Source: Shewanella cyperi
Lineage (GTDB): Bacteria > Pseudomonadota > Gammaproteobacteria > Enterobacterales > Shewanellaceae
Reading direction: 5' to 3'
Assembly: GCF_017354985.1 (NCBI RefSeq)
Contig: NZ_CP071501.1
Coordinates: 2,499,501-2,563,500 of the forward strand
DNA length: 64,000 nucleotides
This document shows, one piece after another, positions 53,644-61,285 of this stretch. The position numbers and the translations under genes were made by a program. Every line of letters starts with the position of its first letter. The stretch's first letter is position 1. The notes under the pieces were generated by a model. The model had not been told where the DNA came from. It ran no database searches and saw only the letters and a list, made by a program, of their open reading frames with translations.

Positions 53644-54795
53644 TCAGTTAGGTTTAACCCGTCCCGGCAGGGGGAGCACAGCCAAGGCGGCCAGCAAGGC
53701 GCACACGGCGGCGAAAACCCAGCACAAAGAAGGATCTATGCCCCAGATATGGCCACAGAGCCAGGTGCCTATGGCGCCGCCCACGCCGAAACTCAGACTG
53801 GCATACAGGGCCTGGCCTTGGCTGCGGCGACGGCTGTCAAACTGTTGGTGAATAAACTGAATGGATGCCGCGTGCACCAGACCAAAGGTAAAGGCATGCA
53901 GCGATTGACTTAGTGCCAGCCAAAACAGGCTATCGACACCAAAGGCCATCATCAACCAGCGGGCGCTGGTCAGCAGGATACTGATAAACATCAGCGGTTT
54001 GCTGCCATAGCGGCCCAGCAGACGTGGTGCCAGCATAAACATCAGGATCTCGGCCACTACCCCGAGGGCCACAGCCAGGCCCGCGGCAAACTCGGTATAA
54101 CCTGCCTGCTTGAGGTAGAGCACGAAAAAGCCGTAAAAGGGCCCGGCGCTCATTTGCAGCAAGATGGCCGACAGTAAAAACCAGGCGATGGGCCCCCGCA
54201 GGCTGAAGCCGCCAGCGGCTTCAGCCTCTACCTTGACCCGGTTGGCCGGCAAGGGCAAACAACTGGCCAACATGCCGACAAACAGCGTCATGCCAATGTA
54301 GGGCAGAATTTCCGGGCCCCATTGGCCTATGGCAAAGCCTGCCCCTACCACCAGGCAGATATAGCCCAGGCTGCCGTAGCTGCGGATGATGCCGTACCTG
54401 TGGGCCCTGTCTCCCAGGGTTTCCAGGGTGATCACTTCCAGTTGCGCCAGGATGGCATTCCAGAAAAAGGTGTAGATGGCCAGGCTCAGGGCCATATAGC
54501 CAAAGCTGCCGGGATAAAAGAAGCTGACATAGGTCAGGGCCCCTGCCCCGGCCCCAAGCTTGATAAGTTCGGCGCGCATGCCGGTGCGATCGGCGACCAT
54601 GGCCCACAGGTTGGGGGCCAGAATGCGGGTGGCCATCAGGATCGCCAGCAGTAAACCGATTTCACTGGCATTGAAGCCCCTGGCGTCAAAGAAGACCCCA
54701 AGGTAGGGCACCATGACCCCGAGAATGGCGAAAAAGAAAAAGTAACAGGCACTGAGCCAGCGCAATTGTGCCTCAGTGCTCATGGTTCGGGTCAT
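53644..54795 (-). CDS. MFS transporter, HcaT (3-phenylpropionate)-like
   Basis: 383 residues from [22 protein letters not shown], with 12 hydrophobic segments and the motif FFDARGFNASEIGLLLA after helix 1. It resembles the MFS_1-like/HcaT group, annotated as 3-phenylpropionate transporters; the true substrate here is uncertain. The ATG shares one base with the aroC stop (TGATG), so translation is coupled; ATG at 54783 is an alternative. Confidence 0.8.
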   Translation of the reverse strand: MTRTMSTEAQLRWLSACYFFFFAILGVMVPYLGVFFDARGFNASEIGLLLAILMATRILAPNLWAMVADRTGMRAELIKLGAGAGALTYVSFFYPGSFGYMALSLAIYTFFWNAILAQLEVITLETLGDRAHRYGIIRSYGSLGYICLVVGAGFAIGQWGPEILPYIGMTLFVGMLASCLPLPANRVKVEAEAAGGFSLRGPIAWFLLSAILLQMSAGPFYGFFVLYLKQAGYTEFAAGLAVALGVVAEILMFMLAPRLLGRYGSKPLMFISILLTSARWLMMAFGVDSLFWLALSQSLHAFTFGLVHAASIQFIHQQFDSRRRSQGQALYASLSFGVGGAIGTWLCGHIWGIDPSLCWVFAAVCALLAALAVLPLPGRVKPN

Positions 54796-55889
54796 CAACG
54801 CATTCCGATGGCGGGGGTCTGGCTGTGAACGTCCAGATTTTGGGCGCGGTGGCGCAGCAGATGATCCATCAGCACTATGGCAAGCATGGCTTCGGCAATG
54901 GGTACGGCGCGAATGCCAACGCAAGGGTCGTGACGGCCCTTGGTTACCACCTCGGCCGTGGTGCCCTGCACCGTCATGCTCTCGCCGGGAATGCTGATGC
55001 TGGATGTGGGCTTAAGCGCCATATGGGCGATGACGGGCTGACCCGAGGAAATGCCGCCGAGCACACCGCCGGCATGGTTACTGGCAAAACCCTGAGGTGA
55101 CATAAGATCCCGATGCTCGGAGCCCTTCTGGTTCACCACGGCAAAACCGTCTCCGATCTCCACGCCCTTGACCGCGTTGATGCCCATCAGCGCGTGGGCT
55201 ATGTCGGCATCCAGGCGGTCAAATACAGGCTCACCCAGGCCCACGGGCACATTGGTGGCCACCACGGACACCTTGGCGCCGATGGAGTCGCCGGATTTTT
55301 TCAGCTCGCGCATGAATTCATCCAGGGCGTCGAGCTTGCCGGCATCGGGGAAGAAAAACGGATTCTGCTCAATCTGCTCCCGGTCAAACGCCTCATAGCC
55401 TATGGGACCCAGCTGTGACAAAAAGCCATAGATTTCTATGCCATGCACCTGCTTGAGGTATTTTTTGGCAACGGCACCGGCCGCCACCCGCATGGCGGTT
55501 TCCCGGGCCGAGGAACGGCCACCGCCGCGATAATCCCGCAGGCCGTATTTTTGCTGGTAGGTGTAGTCGGCATGGCCGGGACGGAACAGATCCTTGATAT
55601 TGGAATAGTCCTGGCTGCGCTGATCGGTGTTTTCAATCAACAGACCTATGGAAGTGCCCGTGGTTTTGCCTTCGAACACACCGGAAAGAATTTTGACCTC
55701 GTCGGCCTCGCGTCTGGCTGTGGTATACCTTGAGGTGCCGGGACGACGACGGTCAAGGTCGAGCTGCATATCCGCCTCGGTCAATTCCAGGCCGGGAGGA
55801 CAGCCATCAATAATGCAACCCAGTGCCTTGCCATGGCTTTCACCGAAAGTCGTGACGACAAAATTCTGACCTATGCTGTTACCCGCCAT
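54795..55889 (-). CDS. aroC: Chorismate synthase
   Basis: 364 residues. [48 protein letters not shown] and [16 protein letters not shown] are the chorismate synthase signatures. It makes chorismate, the substrate of TrpE elsewhere in this window. Located downstream of prmB (93-base gap) as in E. coli. Confidence 0.97.
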   Translation of the reverse strand: MAGNSIGQNFVVTTFGESHGKALGCIIDGCPPGLELTEADMQLDLDRRRPGTSRYTTARREADEVKILSGVFEGKTTGTSIGLLIENTDQRSQDYSNIKDLFRPGHADYTYQQKYGLRDYRGGGRSSARETAMRVAAGAVAKKYLKQVHGIEIYGFLSQLGPIGYEAFDREQIEQNPFFFPDAGKLDALDEFMRELKKSGDSIGAKVSVVATNVPVGLGEPVFDRLDADIAHALMGINAVKGVEIGDGFAVVNQKGSEHRDLMSPQGFASNHAGGVLGGISSGQPVIAHMALKPTSSISIPGESMTVQGTTAEVVTKGRHDPCVGIRAVPIAEAMLAIVLMDHLLRHRAQNLDVHSQTPAIGMR

Positions 55890-55982
55890 GCGCCTGCTGT
55901 ACCTCTTGATTGACCGAAAGGAGATGGAGTAACCCGTTTAAGGGTTAGCGCCGGGCCTTATGGGCCCGACGGCTGCAACACA

Positions 55983-56927
55983 TTATTCCCTATCTTTGTA
56001 GATGGCGAACAGTGATTCATTTTCAACAAGCTGATCCCGGGTCAGAACAAAGACCCCGTCACCGCCACGCTCAAAGCTGACCCAGGTGAACGGCACTTCG
56101 GGGAACTGCTCAATCAGGTGCACCATGGAATTGCCCACTTCCACCACCAGCAACCCATTGGGGGTCAGGTAGTCGGCGGCATTGGCGAGGATACGCTTGG
56201 TCAGGTCCAAACCGTCTCGGCCCGAGGCCAGACCCAGTGCCGGCTCGTGATGATACTCTTCCGGCATATCGCCCAGATCTTCGGCATCCACATAGGGAGG
56301 GTTGGAGACGATAAGATCGTACTGCGGCGCCCTTGGAATGGCGGAGAACAGATCCGAGGCCATGGGGAACACCCGCTCCATTACGCCCAGAGTCTCGACG
56401 TTAATCTGCGCCACGTTCAGGGCATCTTCGCTGATGTCGAGGGCATCGACCTCGGCCTCTTCAAAGGCGTGGGCACAGGCGATGGCGATACAGCCGCTGC
56501 CGGTGCACAGGTCGAGGATACGGTTGACCGGCTTGTTGTACAACCAGGGGCTGAAACGCTGCTCTATCATCTCGGCGATGGGCGAACGGGGAACCAATAC
56601 CCGCTCATCCACATAGAATTCCAGTCCGGCAAACCAGGCCTTGTTGGTCAGGTAAGGTACGGGAATACGCTCGCGCACCCGGCGGATGATCAGCTCAACA
56701 ATTTTGTGCTTTTCACTGCTGGTGAGATTGGCGTTGATAACCGTGGTGCCCAGGTTGTCCGGCAGGTGCAGGGCGTGAAACACCAAAGAGACGGCTTCAT
56801 CCCAGGCGTTATCTGTACCGTGACCGTAATAAATGTTGGCGTCGTTGAAACGGCTGACGGCCCAGCGCAGCATGTCGCCTATGGTTCTCAGCTCGGTGAC
56901 GGCTTCGTCTACAAAAATCTTATCCAA
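55983..56927 (-). CDS. prmB: Ribosomal protein uL3 N5-glutamine methyltransferase (TTG start)
   Basis: 314 residues. SAM motif [16 protein letters not shown] and the catalytic [12 protein letters not shown] (NPPY). PrmB methylates a glutamine in ribosomal protein L3. The best start is TTG at 56927: GGGAG lies six bases upstream, and the following [21 protein letters not shown] matches the E. coli N terminus immediately after Met. A second TTG at 56942 would add five residues. No ATG is available near the expected start. Divergent from smrB. Confidence 0.93.
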   Translation of the reverse strand: MDKIFVDEAVTELRTIGDMLRWAVSRFNDANIYYGHGTDNAWDEAVSLVFHALHLPDNLGTTVINANLTSSEKHKIVELIIRRVRERIPVPYLTNKAWFAGLEFYVDERVLVPRSPIAEMIEQRFSPWLYNKPVNRILDLCTGSGCIAIACAHAFEEAEVDALDISEDALNVAQINVETLGVMERVFPMASDLFSAIPRAPQYDLIVSNPPYVDAEDLGDMPEEYHHEPALGLASGRDGLDLTKRILANAADYLTPNGLLVVEVGNSMVHLIEQFPEVPFTWVSFERGGDGVFVLTRDQLVENESLFAIYKDRE

Positions 56928-57007
56928 GGGAGGCTCCCGCAATCCAAAATTGCCGCCATTGTAACTGAAGTCTGTTCAGTTGACACAGGATTCAATAAAA
57001 TAGCCCG

Positions 57008-57538
57008 ATGAACAAAGCATTGAATCACGAGGGCCTGGAGGCCTTCCAGGAACTGGTGAAGGGCGTTAAACCCCTGACCCAGGACAAACAACATTTCGGT
57101 ACGCCGCTGCCAGCCAAGGTGGTACGCCAGGAACTGGCCCCCAAATTGGCGGTGCAGCATTATTTTTCCGATACCTTTCAGCCGTTGCTGCCAAGCGACG
57201 GCCCCATGCGTTGGCGCGCCGAACATGCGGACAAGCAGGAACTCAAGCGGCTGCGCCGCGGCGATTATCCGCCGGATCTGATCCTGGACCTGCACGGTAT
57301 GCGTCAGACCGAGGCCAAGCTGGAACTCGCCGCCCTGCTGGAAGCCTGTATCAGGGAACAGTGCCAATGCTGCTGCGTGATGCACGGCTATGGCACCGGC
57401 ATTCTCAAGCAGCAGTTACCCCTGTGGCTGGCGCAGCATCCCAAGGTTAAGGCTTTCCATCAGGCGCCAAAGGAATGGGGGGGCGATGCCGCCTTACTGG
57501 TACTGGTGGATATAGGCGATCAGCCCTTCAGGCGCTGA
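57008..57538 (+). CDS. smrB: Ribosome rescue endonuclease SmrB
   Basis: 176 residues. The C-terminal Smr domain has LDLHGMRQTEAKLEL and CVMHGYGTGILKQ (DLHG and HGxG motifs), after an N-terminal extension typical of SmrB (QELVKGVKPLTQDKQ). SmrB cuts mRNA between collided ribosomes. Divergent from prmB, 80 bases apart, as in E. coli. Confidence 0.93.
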   Translation: MNKALNHEGLEAFQELVKGVKPLTQDKQHFGTPLPAKVVRQELAPKLAVQHYFSDTFQPLLPSDGPMRWRAEHADKQELKRLRRGDYPPDLILDLHGMRQTEAKLELAALLEACIREQCQCCCVMHGYGTGILKQQLPLWLAQHPKVKAFHQAPKEWGGDAALLVLVDIGDQPFRR

Positions 57539-57558
57539 TGCCGCGTTAGATGAGAAAG

Positions 57559-57587
57559 CAAAAAAGCAGCCCGGGGCTGCTTTTTTA
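57559..57587. terminator. Bidirectional terminator between smrB and sixA
   Basis: AAAAAAGCAGCCC / GGGCTGCTTTTTT palindrome between two convergent genes. Confidence 0.92.
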
Positions 57588-57605
57588 TCGGCTTAATGCT
57601 GTTAA

Positions 57606-58076
57606 TCAGCTGATGTTATGGGGCGCTTTCATCCACACCTGATGTGCCTGCTCCATATGCACATCGATAAGACACACGCCGGAGGTGGCAAACAGCGGCG
57701 GCTCTGTGCCGCGGACCAATTCGCTCACCATATACCCCAAGAGCGGCATATGGGCAATCACCAACACCTTGTCGGCCTTGAATTGCTCGGCGTAGGCCCT
57801 GACCAGATCGGCCGCAAGCGTTGGATCGGCAGAGGGCACCAGCTCATCGAGCACCAGCCACTTGCGCGGCTCAGGAAAATGACTGCTGACTTCCTGCCAG
57901 GTCTGCTGTGCCCGCAAATACGGGCTGACCAGCACCAGATCAAATTCAGTCACCAGACCGTTAAGAAAATTGCTCATCAAGCGGGTGTGATAACGTCCGG
58001 TGTCGGTCAGGATCCTGTCTCTGTCCGTCTGAGCCTGGTAGCTGGCTTCGCCGTGTCTCATCAAAAATAGTTGCAT
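57606..58076 (-). CDS. sixA: Phosphohistidine phosphatase SixA
   Basis: 156 residues from MQLFLMRHGEASYQAQTDRDR. The RHG motif carries the nucleophilic His; VSPYLRAQQTW and LVIAHMPLLGYM carry the other pocket residues. SixA dephosphorylates phosphohistidine on NPr of the nitrogen PTS in E. coli. ATG at 58076 preferred over one at 58091. Monocistronic. Confidence 0.93.
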   Translation of the reverse strand: MQLFLMRHGEASYQAQTDRDRILTDTGRYHTRLMSNFLNGLVTEFDLVLVSPYLRAQQTWQEVSSHFPEPRKWLVLDELVPSADPTLAADLVRAYAEQFKADKVLVIAHMPLLGYMVSELVRGTEPPLFATSGVCLIDVHMEQAHQVWMKAPHNIS

Positions 58077-58248
58077 GCTTATTATTGTCACCCGGATATC
58101 TCAGTGTTCGCGCCAATTGTAGCCCGAATTCCTGATTGAACAAACTGCATTTGTCTTAATCTTTGGTCGATAAGCACAAGAGATGTTTGCTAAAAAGGGC
58201 TTCGCCGCTCAATATATAACGAGCAAAAACACCCGGGGAGACACCCAC

Positions 58249-61038
58249 TTGTCCAGCAGCAATTCGCTCATTGCCAGTCCCAACGATCACCGCCGCTACC
58301 TGTATCTGACGCTGGACAATGCCCTGCGGGTGCTCTTGGTGGAAGACAAACACAGCAGTGAAGCCGCCGCCTCCATGGCGGTCAATGTGGGTCACTTCGA
58401 CGATCCTGCCTCCCGCTTTGGTATGGCCCATTTCCTGGAGCACATGCTGTTTCTGGGCACGGAAAAATTTCCCGATCCCGGTGAGTATCACGCCTTTATC
58501 AATCAGCATGGTGGCAGCAACAACGCCTGGACGGGCACCGAGCACACCAACTTCTTTTTCAGCATTCATGCCGATGCCTTTGAAGAATCCCTGGACAGAT
58601 TCAGCCAGTTTTTCATTGCCCCGAGTTTCAATCTGGAACTGGTGGACCGGGAGCGCCGGGCCATAGAGTCAGAGTTCAGCCTCAAACTCAAGGATGATGT
58701 GCGCCGCATCTACCAGGTGCACAAGGAAACTATCAATCCGGCCCACCCTTTCAGCAAATTCTCGGTGGGTAATCTGGAAACCCTGGGCGGTGAGCAAGCG
58801 GATCTGAGGGAAGAACTGCTGGCCTTTTACCGAGCTCATTACAGCGCCAACCTGATGACCTTGTGTCTGGTGGCCCCCTTGAGTCTGGAGCGCCAGGAAA
58901 GCCTGGCCAGGCAGTTTTTTGCCGCTATACCCAACCACAACCTCAGCAAGTCTTATCCTGACGAACCTCTGTACAGGAAGGAACAGCTTTGCCAATGGGT
59001 ACAGATAGTGCCGCTTAAGGAGCAAAAACGCCTGACCATGAGTTTCGCCCTGCCCGGAATTGACCGCTATTACCGCCACAAACCCCTCACCTATGTGAGC
59101 CATCTGCTGGGAAATGAAAGTCCCGGCAGTCTGTTGTCATACCTCAAGGAGCAGGGATGGGTAAATCAACTGTCGGCCGGTGGCGGCATTAATGGCTACA
59201 ACTTCAAGGATTACAACATCAGTTTTCAATTGACTGATCGTGGCCTGCAGCACCTGGATGACATTATTCTCGCCAGCTTTGAATACATCAGTCTGGTGCG
59301 TGAGCAGGGGCTGGAAGATTGGCGCTATCAAGAGCGCAGCAATCTGCTGGCGTTGGCGTTTCGGTACCAGGAACAAATCAAGGTGCTGGATTTGGCCAGT
59401 CACCTCAGCATCAACATGCACCATTACCACCGTGAAGATCTGGTATTCGGTGATTACCGTATGGATGGTTTGGATAAAGCAGAGGTACTGACACTCCTGG
59501 ATATGATGACAGCGGACAACATGCGTCTGCAGTTGGTCAGCCAGGAGGTTGATACCTCAAACAGGGCCGCATGGTACCACACCCCATACGAGGTTAAGGC
59601 CTTCAGTGCCGGGGAAATTGCGCGCTGGCAGGTGGACGGCATCAGAGCAGAACTGAAATTGCCTGAGCCCAATCCCTTCATTGTCAGTGACTCTCAGGCC
59701 CGTCCAGACAAGGCCAGTTCACCTGTGCCCATTACAGTTGCGGAAGCGCCGGGTTACCGGATCTGGCACAAAAAAGATGATGAGTTCAACGTGCCCAAGG
59801 GACACCTGTATCTGTCATTGGATTCGGAGCAGGCCAGCCCGACACCACGCCACGCTGCCCTCACCCGCCTCTATGTGGAGATGTTGCTGGACTATCTGAC
59901 TGAGCCCACCTATCAGGCGGAGGTTGCCGGACTCAGCTACAACATTTATCCCCATCAGGGAGGCTTGACGCTGCACCTCACGGGGTTTACGGGTAACCAG
60001 GAGACCCTGCTGGCACTGTTGATAGACAAGGCCAGGGAACGCAACTTCACCCAAGAGCGGTTCAACATAATCAAGCGGCAATTGCTGCGCAGTTGGTACA
60101 ACTCTGCCCAGGCCAAACCCATTTCCCAGTTGTTCACCAGCCTGACGGTGACCTTGCAGCGTCGCAGTTATGAGCCAAGACGAATGGCGGAGATGCTCGA
60201 AGACATCACCCTGGAAGATCTGCACGAACATGTCAGAAGCTTTTATGAACGCATCTATCTGGAAGGATTGGTCTACGGTGACTGGCTTGAGGAAGAAGCC
60301 AAGGCGCTGGGCAAACGCCTGAGCCATCTGCTGTCCCTGGTGTCCAGCCCCAGCGGCGAATCAGCGCGGGAGCTCATTGATTTACGCGGCAATGGCACCC
60401 TGCTTCGCGAACTCAGCATTGCCCATCAGGACAGTGCCATCTTGGTTTACTACCAATCACCTGTGGCCAATCCCACAAAAATGGCCCTGTTCAGCCTGCT
60501 TAACCATGCCATGTCATCCACTTTCTTCCACGAGCTGCGTACTAAACAGCAGCTGGGTTACATGGTAGGCACGGGGTATTTGCCGCTAAACAGGCATCCG
60601 GGGATGATCTTTTATATCCAGTCCCCCACCGCCGGACCACTACAGTTACTGGAAGCCATAGACGAATTCATTGCCGACTTCAGTTACGCCATCATGCAGA
60701 TAACCAAGGAACAGTGGGAAGACACCAAGTCGGGGCTCATCAACCAAATCATGGAACACGATGCCAACCTCAAGACTCGCAGCCAGAGGTATTGGTCCAG
60801 CATAGGCAACAAGGACTACGGATTTAATCAAAGGGAATTGGTGGTTGAGGAAATCGAACAACTGACCCGTGCCGATTTGATCCGCTTTATGATGCAAAAA
60901 ATGCGCACCAAGCATTGCGACCGCCTGGTACTGTTCAGTTGCGGCGAACAACACAGGCACCAGCAACCCCTGACCTCGGACAAGATGATCACAGACCTCC
61001 GCAGCTTCAAACTTCAGGCTGACAAGTTCACTTTCTAA
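58249..61038 (+). CDS. M16 insulinase-family zinc protease (pitrilysin-like), TTG start
   Basis: 929 residues, close to pitrilysin and insulin-degrading enzyme. The inverted zinc motif is HFLEH (HxxEH) in GMAHFLEHMLFLG, with the third ligand in RERRAIESEFSLKLKDD. Middle and C-terminal M16 domains are complete (ELRTKQQLGYMVGTGY). No signal peptide, unlike E. coli PtrA, so likely cytoplasmic. The start is TTG at 58249: GGGGAG lies eight bases upstream and the protein then begins close to LIASPNDHRRYLYL, where the conserved part starts. An in-frame ATG at 58183 would add 22 residues without a good ribosome-binding site. Confidence 0.88.
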   Translation: MSSSNSLIASPNDHRRYLYLTLDNALRVLLVEDKHSSEAAASMAVNVGHFDDPASRFGMAHFLEHMLFLGTEKFPDPGEYHAFINQHGGSNNAWTGTEHTNFFFSIHADAFEESLDRFSQFFIAPSFNLELVDRERRAIESEFSLKLKDDVRRIYQVHKETINPAHPFSKFSVGNLETLGGEQADLREELLAFYRAHYSANLMTLCLVAPLSLERQESLARQFFAAIPNHNLSKSYPDEPLYRKEQLCQWVQIVPLKEQKRLTMSFALPGIDRYYRHKPLTYVSHLLGNESPGSLLSYLKEQGWVNQLSAGGGINGYNFKDYNISFQLTDRGLQHLDDIILASFEYISLVREQGLEDWRYQERSNLLALAFRYQEQIKVLDLASHLSINMHHYHREDLVFGDYRMDGLDKAEVLTLLDMMTADNMRLQLVSQEVDTSNRAAWYHTPYEVKAFSAGEIARWQVDGIRAELKLPEPNPFIVSDSQARPDKASSPVPITVAEAPGYRIWHKKDDEFNVPKGHLYLSLDSEQASPTPRHAALTRLYVEMLLDYLTEPTYQAEVAGLSYNIYPHQGGLTLHLTGFTGNQETLLALLIDKARERNFTQERFNIIKRQLLRSWYNSAQAKPISQLFTSLTVTLQRRSYEPRRMAEMLEDITLEDLHEHVRSFYERIYLEGLVYGDWLEEEAKALGKRLSHLLSLVSSPSGESARELIDLRGNGTLLRELSIAHQDSAILVYYQSPVANPTKMALFSLLNHAMSSTFFHELRTKQQLGYMVGTGYLPLNRHPGMIFYIQSPTAGPLQLLEAIDEFIADFSYAIMQITKEQWEDTKSGLINQIMEHDANLKTRSQRYWSSIGNKDYGFNQRELVVEEIEQLTRADLIRFMMQKMRTKHCDRLVLFSCGEQHRHQQPLTSDKMITDLRSFKLQADKFTF

Positions 61039-61285
61039 CTTTCCATCTGACTTTGGCCAAATAATAACCCCATGCTTTTGCCAAAAGACCTTTGACTCGA
61101 TGATTGAACAGATAATGCTGAGAGGGCCACGGCCCAAAGGTCTAAGCATTTGCAGAAATTTCACCCATCCGTCTGCTATGAAAAGACTTTTTTCTTACGA
61201 ATTTTGACAAATCACACACTTTCTGAAAAAGTTAGCTTACACCAAAGTATCATTGCATCAGCTGATAATAACTAAGACAACCATT
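61039..61285. other. AT-rich gap upstream of the propeller sensor gene
   Basis: About 250 bases without a gene. It holds a short GGGCC/GGCCC hairpin near 61120-61131 and, from about 61180, AT-rich DNA with a TTGACA at 61204-61209. I could not find a well-spaced -10 for it. The drop in GC begins here rather than at the start codon. Confidence 0.5.

Noticed and set aside
61204..61269. Clear sigma-70 promoter for the sensor gene
   Set aside because: TTGACA is present but no -10 element at 16-19 bases; other A/T-rich matches are too weak to annotate.
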